This document shows, one piece after another, positions 35,083 through 44,574 of a DNA stretch of 64,000 nucleotides. Source of the stretch: Acidobacteriota bacterium (lineage in GTDB: Bacteria; Acidobacteriota; Terriglobia; Terriglobales; SCQP01); the NCBI GenBank assembly GCA_004299485.1, contig SCQP01000005.1, forward strand, positions 1 through 64,000, given 5' to 3'. Below the pieces are notes generated by a model. It saw only the letters and a list, made by a program, of their open reading frames with translations. It was not told where the DNA came from and did no database searches. The position numbers and the translations under genes were made by a program. Numbering within the stretch: position 1 is the stretch's first letter; each line of letters begins with the position of its first letter.

Positions 35083-36138
35083 ATGGCAGCGAGCAAGATC
35101 CCGGTTGGGATAGTAGGCGCCACCGGTGTCGTGGGCCAGCGCTTTCTTTCGCTGCTCGATCAACATCCCTGGTTCGAGCCGGTGTGGCTGGCGGCGTCGG
35201 ATCGCTCCCGCGGCAAGCGCTACGCGGAGGCCACCCAGTGGCGCCTGCCGACCCCCATGCCGGAGCGCTTCGCCGGTCTGCCAGTGGCGGAGGCCGTGCC
35301 GCAAGGCTGCCCGGCCCAGGTCATTTTTTCTTCGGTCGACGCCGCGACGGCACGCGAGCTGGAGCCGGCGTTTGCCGCGGCCGGACATCGCGTGATTTCC
35401 AACTCCAGCGCGCTGCGCATGCAGAGCGATGTACCGCTGGTGATACCCGAGTGCAATCCGGAACACCTGCGGCTTATCGAGAGCCAGCCGGGTTTCGCCA
35501 ATCATGGCGGTTATGTGGTCACGAATCCCAATTGCTGCACCGTGGGGCTGGTGATGGCGCTGGCGCCGCTGGAACGTGCCTTCGGCATTGCCAGCGTGAT
35601 GGTGGTGACGATGCAGGCGGTATCGGGTGCAGGCTATCCCGGCGTGGCGTCGCTCGATGCGCTCGGCAACGTGATCCCCTACATCGCGCACGAAGAAGAG
35701 AAGCTCGAAGCCGAGGCGCAGAAGATTCTGGGGCGCATGGAAGCCGGCCGCATTGCGCCGGCGGGGTTCGGAATTTCGGCGCAGTGCAACCGCGTCCCCG
35801 TGATTGACGGGCACATGGAGTCGGTGAGCGTGAAACTGCGCCGGCGCGCCTCGCTCGACGAAGTGGCGGAGGCGCTGCGGTCGTTTCGTGGCCGGCCGCA
35901 GGAGCTGGCGCTGCCCAGCGCCCCGGCGCAGCCGGTGCTGGTCTCAAGCGCCAGCGACCGGCCCCAACCGCGGCTCGATGTCGACGCCGGCGGGGGCATG
36001 AGCGCGACCGTGGGCCGCCTGCGGCCCTGCCCGTTGTTCGACTATAAGTTCACGGTGCTGACGCACAATACCCTGCGCGGTGCGGCCGGCGCGGCGCTGC
36101 TGAACGCCGAACTGCTACACGCCGAAGGACGGTTGTAG
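35083..36138 (+). CDS. asd: Aspartate-semialdehyde dehydrogenase
   Basis: A 351-aa enzyme of the aspartate pathway leading to lysine, threonine, methionine and cell-wall diaminopimelate. NADP motif GIVGATGVVGQRF, active-site Cys in VVTNPNCCTVGLV, and the second catalytic motif in FGISAQCNRVPVIDGHMES. The length and NPNCCT motif point to the fungal/archaeal-type branch also found in some bacteria. Followed by lysC 7 bp later. Confidence 0.94.
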   Translation: MAASKIPVGIVGATGVVGQRFLSLLDQHPWFEPVWLAASDRSRGKRYAEATQWRLPTPMPERFAGLPVAEAVPQGCPAQVIFSSVDAATARELEPAFAAAGHRVISNSSALRMQSDVPLVIPECNPEHLRLIESQPGFANHGGYVVTNPNCCTVGLVMALAPLERAFGIASVMVVTMQAVSGAGYPGVASLDALGNVIPYIAHEEEKLEAEAQKILGRMEAGRIAPAGFGISAQCNRVPVIDGHMESVSVKLRRRASLDEVAEALRSFRGRPQELALPSAPAQPVLVSSASDRPQPRLDVDAGGGMSATVGRLRPCPLFDYKFTVLTHNTLRGAAGAALLNAELLHAEGRL

Positions 36139-36145
36139 AGGCTGC

Positions 36146-37567
36146 ATGTCGAGCCGTCCCGTCGTGATGAAATTTGGCGGCACGTCGGTGGCCGATGCCG
36201 AGGCGCTGCGGCGCGTGGCGGCCATCACTGCCGACCGGCTGCAGGAGCAGCCGGTGGTGGTAGTTTCGGCGATGGCGGGTGTCACCGACCGGCTGGTGGA
36301 GCTGACGCGGCTGGCGCTGGCCGACGATCTTACCGCGGCGGCGGCATCGATTGCCGCGTTGCGGACCCGCCACTTGGGCGCGCTCGAAGAGCTGGGCGGC
36401 GACCGGGACGCCGAGGCGGCGCTGGAGCAAATCTTCGCCGATCTCGAGGCCCTGGTGCGCGGCATTGCGGCGGTGGGGGAACTGACCGGCCGCACCCACG
36501 ATGCGGTGGTCTCCTTTGGTGAGCGTTGCTCGCCGTGGCTGGCGCGGGTGGCGCTGGCCCACGCCGGGCTGAAACCGGTGTTGGTGGATGCGCGCCAGGT
36601 GATCGTCACCGACGACCAATTCACCCAGGCGCTGCCGTTGCTGGAAGAAAGCAAACGGCAGGTCACGGAGCGGCTGGAGCCGGCCCTGGCGGCCGGTGCG
36701 GTGCCGGTGCTGGGCGGATTTATCGGCGCGACGCGTGCCGGGGTGACAACCACGCTGGGACGCGGCGGTTCGGATTTTTCCGCATCGCTGCTGGGCGCGC
36801 TGCTGCAGGCGCGGCGCATCGAGGTTTGGACCGATGTGGACGGCATGCTGACCGCCGATCCGCGCGTGTGCACGGGCGCGCAGCGCATCAAGGTGATTTC
36901 GTTTCAGGAAGCGGCCGAGTTGGCTTACTTTGGCGCCAAGGTGCTGCACCCGGCCACGTTGCTGCCGGCGATGCAGACCGGTATCCCGGTATGGGTGCTG
37001 AATTCGCGCGCCTGGCAGGCGGGACCGCCCGATGGCGAGCGCACGGGCACGCTGATCACCACGCGCGCGCCGCGCACGCGCAGCCCCTTCAAGTGCATCT
37101 CCTGCAAGCGGCGGATCACGCTGGTGGACGTGGTATCGACGCGGATGCTGCAGGCGCATGGATTTCTGAAGGCGATCTGGGATGTGTTTGCGCAATTCCG
37201 CTGTCCGGTGGACATGGTGTCAACCTCAGAAGTGAGCGTGTCGCTGACCGTCGCCGATACGACGGCGCTGCCCGAGATCGCCGACGAGCTGGGCCGGTTT
37301 GCCGACGTGCGCTACGAGGGCCGCAAGGCGATTGTGTGCCTGGTGGGGGAAAGCCTGCGCGACACGCCGGCGCTGGCGGGGAGCGTGTTTTCGGCGCTGG
37401 GCGATATTAATATCCGCATGATTTCGCAGGGAGCGTCGGAGATCAATATCGGCATGGTCATTGACGATGATGCCGTGCCGCGGGCGATGCAACTGCTGCA
37501 CGAGCGCTTCTTCAGTGATCTCGACCCGGCTATTTTTGCCGTGCCGGGCGCGACGGCCCACGCGTGA
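36146..37567 (+). CDS. lysC: Aspartate kinase
   Basis: A 473-aa enzyme phosphorylating aspartate. VVMKFGGTSVADAEAL is the kinase signature; GRGGSDFSASLLGALLQA and EVWTDVDGMLTADPRV complete the site. Two ACT domains from about residue 320 (ITLVDVVSTRMLQ, KAIVCLVGESLRDTP) should give feedback control by lysine or threonine. Forms an operon with asd and the pseudouridine synthase. Confidence 0.95.
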   Translation: MSSRPVVMKFGGTSVADAEALRRVAAITADRLQEQPVVVVSAMAGVTDRLVELTRLALADDLTAAAASIAALRTRHLGALEELGGDRDAEAALEQIFADLEALVRGIAAVGELTGRTHDAVVSFGERCSPWLARVALAHAGLKPVLVDARQVIVTDDQFTQALPLLEESKRQVTERLEPALAAGAVPVLGGFIGATRAGVTTTLGRGGSDFSASLLGALLQARRIEVWTDVDGMLTADPRVCTGAQRIKVISFQEAAELAYFGAKVLHPATLLPAMQTGIPVWVLNSRAWQAGPPDGERTGTLITTRAPRTRSPFKCISCKRRITLVDVVSTRMLQAHGFLKAIWDVFAQFRCPVDMVSTSEVSVSLTVADTTALPEIADELGRFADVRYEGRKAIVCLVGESLRDTPALAGSVFSALGDINIRMISQGASEINIGMVIDDDAVPRAMQLLHERFFSDLDPAIFAVPGATAHA

Positions 37568-38325
37568 TTCGCACCTTTACGCCGGACAAAAGTCCTGCGC
37601 GCAAACCGGCGCGCGCGAACAAGCCGGAGATGACCCTCGACCGTGCGCTGTCGCGCGCCGGCATTGCTTCCCGCACCGAAGCGGCACGGCTGATCGCCGC
37701 CGGCCGCGTCCGCGTGGACGGTCGCGTCTGCAAGGATCCGCAGGCGTGGGTCGCGCTGGCGCGCCAGCGCGTGTTGCTCGATGGTCAGCCGCTGGGGCGG
37801 CCAAAGCTCGCCTATTGGGCGCTGCACAAGCCCGTGGGCGTGATCTGCAGCCATGGCGACAAGCGCGGCCGGAAGACGATCTATGACCTGGTGGGCGACT
37901 TGGGAACCTGGTATTTTTCGGTTGGCCGGCTGGATCAGGACAGCAGCGGACTGCTGCTGCTCACCAACGACAGCGTATTTGCCGAGCGCGTCGCCAGCCC
38001 GGAGGCAAAGATCAGCAAGACCTATCACGCGCGCTGTGCGCCGCCGCTGCATGACGCCGCGCTGGAGCGGCTGCGGCAGGGCCTCGACATCGGGCGCAGC
38101 GAGCGCGCCGCGCCGGCACAGGTTGCGCGATTACCGCGCCGCGGAGCGGATTGGATCGCGCTCACCCTGCGCGAAGGCAAAAACCGCCAGGTGCGGCGCA
38201 TGGTAGAAGCGGTGGGCTCAGAGGTCACGGAGCTGATCCGCGTACGCATCGGCAAGCTGGAGCTGGGCAGGCTGAGTGAAGGGCAAATCCGCCGTACCCG
38301 CCCCAGCGAAGTGCTCGGGGAATGA
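37564..38325 (+). CDS. Pseudouridine synthase, RsuA/RluB family
   Basis: A 253-aa protein; GTG start at 37564 overlaps lysC by 4 nt. N-terminal S4 domain (LDRALSRAGIASRTEAARLI) and a catalytic core with VGRLDQDSSGLLLLTND, where the Asp is the nucleophile, and GKNRQVRRMVEAVG. Substrate is an rRNA uridine (16S U516 or 23S U2605-type). Placement after lysC is probably fortuitous. Confidence 0.93.
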   Translation: MIRTFTPDKSPARKPARANKPEMTLDRALSRAGIASRTEAARLIAAGRVRVDGRVCKDPQAWVALARQRVLLDGQPLGRPKLAYWALHKPVGVICSHGDKRGRKTIYDLVGDLGTWYFSVGRLDQDSSGLLLLTNDSVFAERVASPEAKISKTYHARCAPPLHDAALERLRQGLDIGRSERAAPAQVARLPRRGADWIALTLREGKNRQVRRMVEAVGSEVTELIRVRIGKLELGRLSEGQIRRTRPSEVLGE

Positions 38326-38339
38326 TGGCACTATGATAA

Positions 38340-38358
38340 AATGCAATCAATATGCATT
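38340..38358 (+). promoter_or_regulatory. Operator-like inverted repeat over the antitoxin start
   Basis: AATGCA (38340-38345) and TGCATT (38353-38358) form an inverted repeat spanning the ATG at 38352. TATGAT a few bases upstream is a candidate -10. A typical position for autoregulation of a FitAB/VapBC-type operon. Confidence 0.5.
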
Positions 38359-38606
38359 CAATCACCGTCAGGAAAGTTCCGGATGAGGTGCATCGCGGCC
38401 TGAAGGCGCGCGCCAAGCTGCACGGCCGCAGCACCGAGGCCGAAATCCGCGCAATTCTGGACGAAGCGGTGCGGCCGGAGGGCCGGGTGAAGCTGGGCAC
38501 GTTGTTGTACAACATCGGGCGCGAGGCAAAGATCACTGACGCCGAAGTCGACATGATAAATCAGGTCCGGGATCGAACGCCGGCGCGAATCATCAAATTC
38601 GATTGA
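38352..38606 (+). CDS. FitA/VapB-like antitoxin
   Basis: An 84-aa protein: MHSITVRKVPDEVHRGLKA with GRSTEAEIRAILDEAV, the FitA-type ribbon-helix-helix with its toxin-wrapping tail (MINQVRDRTPARIIKFD). The stop overlaps the TTG toxin start. It should repress the operon by the inverted repeat at the start codon. Confidence 0.88.
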   Translation: MHSITVRKVPDEVHRGLKARAKLHGRSTEAEIRAILDEAVRPEGRVKLGTLLYNIGREAKITDAEVDMINQVRDRTPARIIKFD

Positions 38607-39028
38607 TCCTGCTGGACACCAATGTGGTATCGGAGGTAACGCGCCCGGCGCCTGATCCAGACGTAAGGGCCTGGCTCGACGCCCAAGCCCGGGATGCCCT
38701 CTATTTGTCGGCCATCACGGTTGCCGAGCTCCGGGCAGGAGTGGCCAGGCTGCCGGTGGGCCAACGCAGGAGGTATCTGGACGCCATTCTGGAAAATGAA
38801 GTTTTGCCGCTCTTTGCCGGCCGGGTGCGGCCATTCGATATGGAATGCACCGTTGCCTACGCGGCGCTGACCGCCAAAGCCAGAACCGCAGGCGTCGCGG
38901 TCGCTACGGCCGACGGATACATTGCAGCGATTGCGTTGACCAACGGATTTCAACTCGCGACGCGGGATACCCGGCCGTTTGTGGCCGCCGGTGTCGAGGT
39001 CATTAATCCCTGGGGGCAGACATGCTGA
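38603..39028 (+). CDS. FitB/VapC-like PIN toxin
   Basis: A 141-aa protein with TTG start: MILLDTNVVSEVTRPAPD (Asp5 catalytic), YLSAITVAELRAGVARLP and a third acidic site at VATADGYIAAIAL. FitB-type toxins are ribonucleases. Start overlaps antitoxin stop; its end overlaps the MBL-rhodanese start by 7 nt, so the toxin module may drive that gene. Confidence 0.9.
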   Translation: MILLDTNVVSEVTRPAPDPDVRAWLDAQARDALYLSAITVAELRAGVARLPVGQRRRYLDAILENEVLPLFAGRVRPFDMECTVAYAALTAKARTAGVAVATADGYIAAIALTNGFQLATRDTRPFVAAGVEVINPWGQTC

Positions 39029-40410
39029 TCCGGCAATTCTATTTGGGCTGCCTCGCGCATGCTTCCTATCTGGTCGCCGACGAAGGCGCCGGCGTTGCCG
39101 CAGTGGTGGACCCGCAGCGCGATATCGAGATTTATCTGGAGGAAGCGGAGCGGCGGCATCTTCAGATCCGTCATGTGTTTCTGACGCATTTCCATGCGGA
39201 TTTTCTGGCGGGGCATCTGGAACTGCGGGAACGCACGGGAGCCGAGATTTGCCTGGGCGCGCGGGCCGAGGCGCAATATCCGTTTCGGGCGTTCGCCGAC
39301 GGTGAAGAGCTGGCGCTGGGTGCAGGAAGGTTGCGAGTGCTGCATACGCCGGGGCATACGCCCGAGTCGATCAGCCTGCTGGTGTTCGAGCCGGACGCGG
39401 CCGAACCCAAGGCGGTGCTCACCGGCGATACGCTCTTCATTGGCGACGTGGGGCGGCCTGACTTGCGCGCAGCGCTGGGCTGGACAGCGCAGGATTTGGG
39501 CGCGCTGCTCTACGACTCGCTGCAACGGAAGCTGTTGCCGCTGCCCGACGCCACGCTCCTCTACCCGGCGCACGGAGCGGGCTCGCTGTGCGGCAAACAG
39601 CTCAGTAAAGAGACGGTTTCGACGCTGGGCGAACAGCGGCGGTTGAACTACGCGCTGCAGCCGATGTCGCGCGAGGAATTTCTGCGGATCGTGCTCGCGG
39701 ATCAGCCCGACGCGCCGGGCTATTTCACCTACGACGCGGTGCGGAACACCCAGGCGCATCCGAGCCTGGAGGTTAGCCTGGAACAACAGCTCCGGCCGCT
39801 GGACGTGACCGAGGTCGAGCAGGCGAGGCAGCGGGGCGCGATTTTGCTGGATACCCGCAGCCCGATCGAGCATGCGCGGGCGCACTGGCGCGGCGCCGTG
39901 AACATCCCGCTGGATGGGGCTTTTGCTACGTGGTGCGGCACGATCCTGCGACCTGAAGAGGAGATCGTCCTCATCGCGCAGCCAGGACGCGAGCGTGAGG
40001 CGGGGGTGCGCCTGGGGCGCATCGGATTTGACCGCATCGCCGGATACTTGAACGGCGGCATGCAAGCGCTGGACGGACGGGACAACTTTTTGAACCGCCG
40101 CGAGCGGCTGTCCCCTGCGGAGTTGCCGCGGCCCGGCCGTGTCCTGGACGTGCGCTCCGCGGCCGAGCGGGCCAGCGGGTTTATCCCCGGCAGCCTGCAC
40201 ATTCCGCTGTCACAGTTGCAGGCGCGGCGCCAGGAAGTGCCTGGCGGCGAGCCGCTGCTGGTGTATTGCCAGAGCGGCTATCGCTCTTCGATTGCGTCCA
40301 GCCTGCTGCAACGTTGGAACGTGGCCGAGGTCAGCGACCTGGAGGGCGGCTACCAGGCTTGGGAGCTGGCCCACAACGCCGGCAGCTTGAGCCCAAAAGC
40401 CCCGCGGTAA
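39022..40410 (+). CDS. MBL-fold/double rhodanese protein, persulfide dioxygenase-like
   Basis: A 462-aa protein with an N-terminal MBL domain of the ETHE1/Blh type (THFHADFLAGH, HTPGHTPESI, TGDTLFIGDVGRPDL) and two rhodanese domains. The first lacks the catalytic Cys (IVLIAQPGRE); the second has it (LVYCQSGYRSS). Such proteins oxidise glutathione or protein persulfides in sulfide detoxification. It overlaps the FitB-like gene but carries its own ATG at 39022. Confidence 0.9.
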   Translation: MLIRQFYLGCLAHASYLVADEGAGVAAVVDPQRDIEIYLEEAERRHLQIRHVFLTHFHADFLAGHLELRERTGAEICLGARAEAQYPFRAFADGEELALGAGRLRVLHTPGHTPESISLLVFEPDAAEPKAVLTGDTLFIGDVGRPDLRAALGWTAQDLGALLYDSLQRKLLPLPDATLLYPAHGAGSLCGKQLSKETVSTLGEQRRLNYALQPMSREEFLRIVLADQPDAPGYFTYDAVRNTQAHPSLEVSLEQQLRPLDVTEVEQARQRGAILLDTRSPIEHARAHWRGAVNIPLDGAFATWCGTILRPEEEIVLIAQPGREREAGVRLGRIGFDRIAGYLNGGMQALDGRDNFLNRRERLSPAELPRPGRVLDVRSAAERASGFIPGSLHIPLSQLQARRQEVPGGEPLLVYCQSGYRSSIASSLLQRWNVAEVSDLEGGYQAWELAHNAGSLSPKAPR

Positions 40411-40426
40411 CGGCGGCTCCAATCCT

Positions 40427-41566
40427 CTACCCACCAAAGGCCGGGTCCGCGCCCTTCGTGCTTTTGGGGGAGGGTAGCGGCATAAGCACACGCAACACAG
40501 CGTGAGCGATATTCCAGGGCGGCAGCGCGGTGCTATTGGTCAGTACAATGATGTCCAGACCGGACTGGGGCAGGCGCGCGTTGAGCGCCAGGAAGCCGAA
40601 GGTGCCGCCGTTGTGCCAGACGGTGGGCTGCGAGCCGTACTGGCCCAGCATCCAGCCGAAGCCGTAGGTGTCGTGCTGGCCGTTGGTGAGGACGCCCGCC
40701 GAGGTCATCTGCTTGTAGTCGGCTTTAGAAATCAGTTTGCCATCGCTCACCGCCTGATCCCAGCGTTCGAGGTCGCCGACGGTACTCACGATCGCGCCGG
40801 CCGATCCCGCCCAGGCTTCGGGGAGCGGCGGTGCCGGTACGACTTTACCGGAGACCACGTTGTAACCCTCGGCGGTATCCGGGAGCGGCCGGCCGATCAG
40901 CCGGGTCGCAGTCATGCCGGCGGGCGAGAAGATGTGCGTCTGCATATAGGCGGCATAACTCTCGCCCGAGGCGGCGGCCACGATCTGGCCGAGCACGATG
41001 TAGTTGGTATTGCTGTACTGCCACTTTGTACCCGGTGCGAAAGCGAGCGGGTGCGGGGCAACCAGCGCCGTGATGGGGATGAAGCCGCCGCGCGAGTGAT
41101 CGGCGGTGGCGACGAAATGGGGCGCCTCGGTGTAGTTGTAAAGGCCGGTGGTCTGGTTCAGCAGTTCACGCAGGGTAATTTGCGAGGCATGGGGGAAGTG
41201 CGGCAGAAAGCGCGCGACGTGATCGTCGAGCGAGAGCTTGCCGGCCGCACGCAACTGCAGAATGGCGGCGGCAGTGAATTGCTTGGTGATGGAGCCGATC
41301 TGAAAACGCGTTTCGGGGGCGACTGGCAGATGCTGCGCAAGATTGCGAAAGCCGTAGCCCTGCGCGAACACCATGCGGCCGTTGCAGGCCACGCCGAGCG
41401 CCACGCCGGGAACGTGGGCCTTTGCCATGAGCTGCGGAACGACGGCATCGATTTTCGCCCGCGCCGCGGCAGATGGGGACGGGCAAGGCGCGGCCACGGC
41501 CAGCGAAGTTGCGAATGCGAAGGCAACCAGAACGGAAGCGGAGCGGCGCGGGTTTCGGAGCAGCAT
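40427..41566 (-). CDS. Serine hydrolase, beta-lactamase (class C/D-Ala-D-Ala peptidase) family
   Basis: A 379-aa secreted protein with a signal peptide (VLVAFAFATSLAVAAPCPS). Catalytic motifs are SITKQF (Ser-x-x-Lys), YSNTNY (Tyr-x-Asn) and WHNGGTFG in place of KTG. Family members act as esterases, D-aminopeptidases or carboxypeptidases; the substrate is not determined. Divergent from sod. Confidence 0.9.
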   Translation of the reverse strand: MLLRNPRRSASVLVAFAFATSLAVAAPCPSPSAAARAKIDAVVPQLMAKAHVPGVALGVACNGRMVFAQGYGFRNLAQHLPVAPETRFQIGSITKQFTAAAILQLRAAGKLSLDDHVARFLPHFPHASQITLRELLNQTTGLYNYTEAPHFVATADHSRGGFIPITALVAPHPLAFAPGTKWQYSNTNYIVLGQIVAAASGESYAAYMQTHIFSPAGMTATRLIGRPLPDTAEGYNVVSGKVVPAPPLPEAWAGSAGAIVSTVGDLERWDQAVSDGKLISKADYKQMTSAGVLTNGQHDTYGFGWMLGQYGSQPTVWHNGGTFGFLALNARLPQSGLDIIVLTNSTALPPWNIAHAVLRVLMPLPSPKSTKGADPAFGG

Positions 41567-41620
41567 GGCGCGATTTTATCCTAAACTAATAGAGCGAAAC
41601 CCTTAGATTTGGAGGAACCG

Positions 41621-42238
<618 letters not shown>

Positions 42239-42276
42239 TCGCGGGCACCCAGCGCGGCCATGCCGCGCGGCCCGCT
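42239..42276 (-). repeat. GC-rich palindromic interspersed repeat, copy F
   Basis: Reverse complement is a diverged AGCGGGCCGCGCGGCATGGC then CGCGCTGGGTGCCCGCGA, aligned with copies B, D and E. It begins at the sod stop codon. A GC palindrome (GGCGGGGACCCCGGGGCCCC, 42300-42319) follows. Confidence 0.6.
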
Positions 42277-42354
42277 CACCTCAACGGACAACGGGAGCGG
42301 CGGGGACCCCGGGGCCCCGCCGCTCTGCCCGCGACGGGCTGATATACTTGCGGC

Positions 42355-42951
42355 GTGTTTGAGTCGCTGCCCTCGCCGTTTGGCGCGCTGCTGGTGGATC
42401 CGCCCTGGCGGTTCACGAACCGCAGCGGCAAGGTGGCGCCCGAACACCGAAGGTTGCGCCGCTATGCGACGCTCTCGACCCCTGAAATCGCGGCGCTGCC
42501 GGTGGAGACACTGGCAGCGCCGCGTTGTCATTTGTATCTCTGGACGCCGAATGCGCTGCTGCCCGACGCGCTCGAGGTGATGCGCGCGTGGGGCTTCGCC
42601 TACAAGACGAATCTGGTCTGGTACAAGATTCGCAAGGATGGCGGCCCGGACGGGCGCGGCGTCGGTTTCTACTTCCGCAACGTGACCGAGCTGCTGCTCT
42701 TTGGCATTCGCGGACGCCAGCGCACGTTGGCGCCGGGCCGCCGGCAAGTCAACCTGTTGATGAGCCGCAAGCAGGAGCACTCCCGCAAGCCCGACTCGGT
42801 TTACGACCTCGTCGAGCGCTGCAGCCCAGGGCCCTATTGCGAACTCTTCAGCCGCAAGCGCATGCCGGGCTGGTCGCAGTGGGGAGATGAGGTAGACTCC
42901 AGTGCCTCAGTTCCCTCCCGGCAGCCACGACGTAAGGAACAGACGGGGTGA
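42355..42951 (+). CDS. MT-A70 family adenine-N6 methyltransferase
   Basis: A 198-aa protein with GTG start. LLVDPPWRFTNRSG carries the catalytic DPPW; the helix LYLWTPNALLPDAL and ELLLFGIRG and KPDSVYDLVERCSPGPYCELFSR-like segments make the family core. Stand-alone copies methylate DNA adenines and lack a cognate nuclease. The last 15 residues run past the usual end and overlap the antisense PIN gene by 45 nt. Confidence 0.88.
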   Translation: MFESLPSPFGALLVDPPWRFTNRSGKVAPEHRRLRRYATLSTPEIAALPVETLAAPRCHLYLWTPNALLPDALEVMRAWGFAYKTNLVWYKIRKDGGPDGRGVGFYFRNVTELLLFGIRGRQRTLAPGRRQVNLLMSRKQEHSRKPDSVYDLVERCSPGPYCELFSRKRMPGWSQWGDEVDSSASVPSRQPRRKEQTG

Positions 42952-43317
42952 TGCGATCGGAATCGAGCGAAACGAACCCAAGCGCAGCAGATGACGATCG
43001 CCGGACACGATCACATCGGCGTGGGCGGCCATGGCACACTCGAGGATTCGGTCGTCATCGGGGTCTTCGGCAACTACATGCAGGCCAACCGTGGGACTGC
43101 ATTCGGCGCCGGCACTCCAGACCGCATCGGCGAAGCGGGCAAGTGACTCCGCCGGCCAGCCAAACTTTTCCCGCAGAACTCCTTCAGTCTCCGCCCTCAG
43201 GCTGCGAGAGTAGCAGATGAGGAATACCCCGGCATCGGCCATCTCAAGGATGCGGCGCGGAATGCCACCAAACACCAACGCCGAAACGATGACGTTGGTG
43301 TCGAGTACCACCTTCAC
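42907..43317 (-). CDS. PIN-domain toxin
   Basis: A 136-aa protein starting MKVVLDTNVIVSALVFGGI (Asp6), then EVLREK-like central helices, EDPDDDRILECA and VSGDRHLLRLG. It belongs to the putative PIN toxin-component family. Start overlaps the antitoxin stop (ATGA). Its end overlaps the convergent MT-A70 gene by 45 nt. Confidence 0.9.
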   Translation of the reverse strand: MKVVLDTNVIVSALVFGGIPRRILEMADAGVFLICYSRSLRAETEGVLREKFGWPAESLARFADAVWSAGAECSPTVGLHVVAEDPDDDRILECAMAAHADVIVSGDRHLLRLGSFRSIPIASPRLFLTSWLPGGN

Positions 43318-43577
43318 TTTTTAGGGCGTGCGCGGGTCCTCTTCTCCCGGCGGTAGTCGCCAATGAGTCGCTCGACTTCGCTGGCCTCGATCCCCGCCGC
43401 GGCTGCGCGAGAGCGACCGTAGTGATTAGCCGCAGCCCACAGGCGTTTTCGCTCGTATTGGCGAAGGGCGTCGCGCACCAATTCGCCTATCGTGCGGCTC
43501 TCGCGCTTGGCCAGTGCCTCGGCCCTTGCAAGCGTCTCTGCCGGCAGGGTCAACGAAATCGTTTTGGCCTCGCTCAT
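43314..43577 (-). CDS. RHH antitoxin of the PIN toxin
   Basis: An 87-aa protein, MSEAKTISLTLPAETLARAE then GELVRDALRQYERKRLW, a CopG/RHH fold with a Lys/Arg-rich tail. It is first in the operon. TATAAT lies only 6 nt ahead of the ATG, so the transcript may be nearly leaderless. Confidence 0.87.
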   Translation of the reverse strand: MSEAKTISLTLPAETLARAEALAKRESRTIGELVRDALRQYERKRLWAAANHYGRSRAAAAGIEASEVERLIGDYRREKRTRARPKK

Positions 43578-43600
43578 AAGCGCATTATATCGCCGCGCTT
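43578..43600 (-). promoter_or_regulatory. Promoter/operator of the PIN module
   Basis: TATAAT on the minus strand (43584-43589) sits between AAGCGC (43578-43583) and GCGCTT (43595-43600), an inverted repeat around the -10. A good -35 is missing. Fits repression by the RHH antitoxin. Confidence 0.5.
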
Positions 43601-43607
43601 GATTTAG

Positions 43608-44564
43608 CTACGGGGCGACCACCAGCCGACGGCGGTAATTGAAGTGCCAAGCCTGCTCAATTTGCGTGAGCGGAACAGTCTCGGTTTCAACTTGGAGATC
43701 GCCGCGGGCGGCGTGTGCGAGGACATCGCGCAGGGCTTGGGTCAGGATATCGTAGGGCGGGATGCCGCCGGTGCCAAGGATGTTGATGGGCGCGCTGCGT
43801 AACACGGCGGCGGGCAGTGAAATCTTGGAGCCGGCGCTCTCGCCGACCTGGACGTAACGGATATCACCGCCGATCACGGCGAATTCCTTGCGCGCCGTGG
43901 CAGCGAAAAATTGCTCGGCCGGCTCGCCCCAGACGAAGTCGATGACGGCTTGAAAACCGGACGAGCCGGCTGCCTTGGCGAAAGCGGAGCGAAGCTCGGT
44001 GGCGGGCAGGTCGAGGCGCAGAGTTGCATCCGCGCCCTGATCGAGCAAGGAGCGCAAAGCCTCCGGGTTGCGGCCGGCGGCGACCACGCGGGCAGCGCCC
44101 AGGATTTTGGCAATCTTCACCGCCAGCCTGCCCGCAATTCCGGTTGCGCCCAGGATGAGGACGCTGTCGCCCGGCATCAGCTTGGCGCGGTACGCAAGGC
44201 TCAGCCAGGCCGAGACGCCAGGATTGGGGAGCGCGGCAGCGGCGGCGTCGTCCAGTTCATCGGGAACGTCAAATGTGAAGGCTTTGGGTACGACGGTGCG
44301 CTGTGCCATGGCGCCATAGGGAGAACGGCACCCACCGAAGAAAACGCGTTGCCCGTCCGCGAGGCGGCCGACGCCATCGGTGCCACACACCATGGGCAAC
44401 TGTTGCGGCGCAGCATAATGCGCGCCACTGGCCAACTGCTTGTCGACCGGCTTCAGGGCTGCAGCGAGAACGTCAACGACGACCTCGCCTTCGCCGGCGA
44501 CGGGATCGGGGAAGGCTTCGCATCGGGGCGGTTTACCGAGCTCGTGAAGAACGGCAGCGTTCAT
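43608..44564 (-). CDS. Zinc-independent quinone oxidoreductase-like MDR protein
   Basis: A 318-aa medium-chain dehydrogenase with NADP-binding VLILGATGIAGRLAVKIAK and an N-terminal GroES-like fold (VDVLAAALKPVDKQLASG). It lacks the usual catalytic zinc Cys/His set, which fits quinone oxidoreductase-type members. It follows the SDR gene by 10 bp. Substrate unknown. Confidence 0.87.
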   Translation of the reverse strand: MNAAVLHELGKPPRCEAFPDPVAGEGEVVVDVLAAALKPVDKQLASGAHYAAPQQLPMVCGTDGVGRLADGQRVFFGGCRSPYGAMAQRTVVPKAFTFDVPDELDDAAAAALPNPGVSAWLSLAYRAKLMPGDSVLILGATGIAGRLAVKIAKILGAARVVAAGRNPEALRSLLDQGADATLRLDLPATELRSAFAKAAGSSGFQAVIDFVWGEPAEQFFAATARKEFAVIGGDIRYVQVGESAGSKISLPAAVLRSAPINILGTGGIPPYDILTQALRDVLAHAARGDLQVETETVPLTQIEQAWHFNYRRRLVVAP

Positions 44565-44574
44565 GAGGTTTGGC

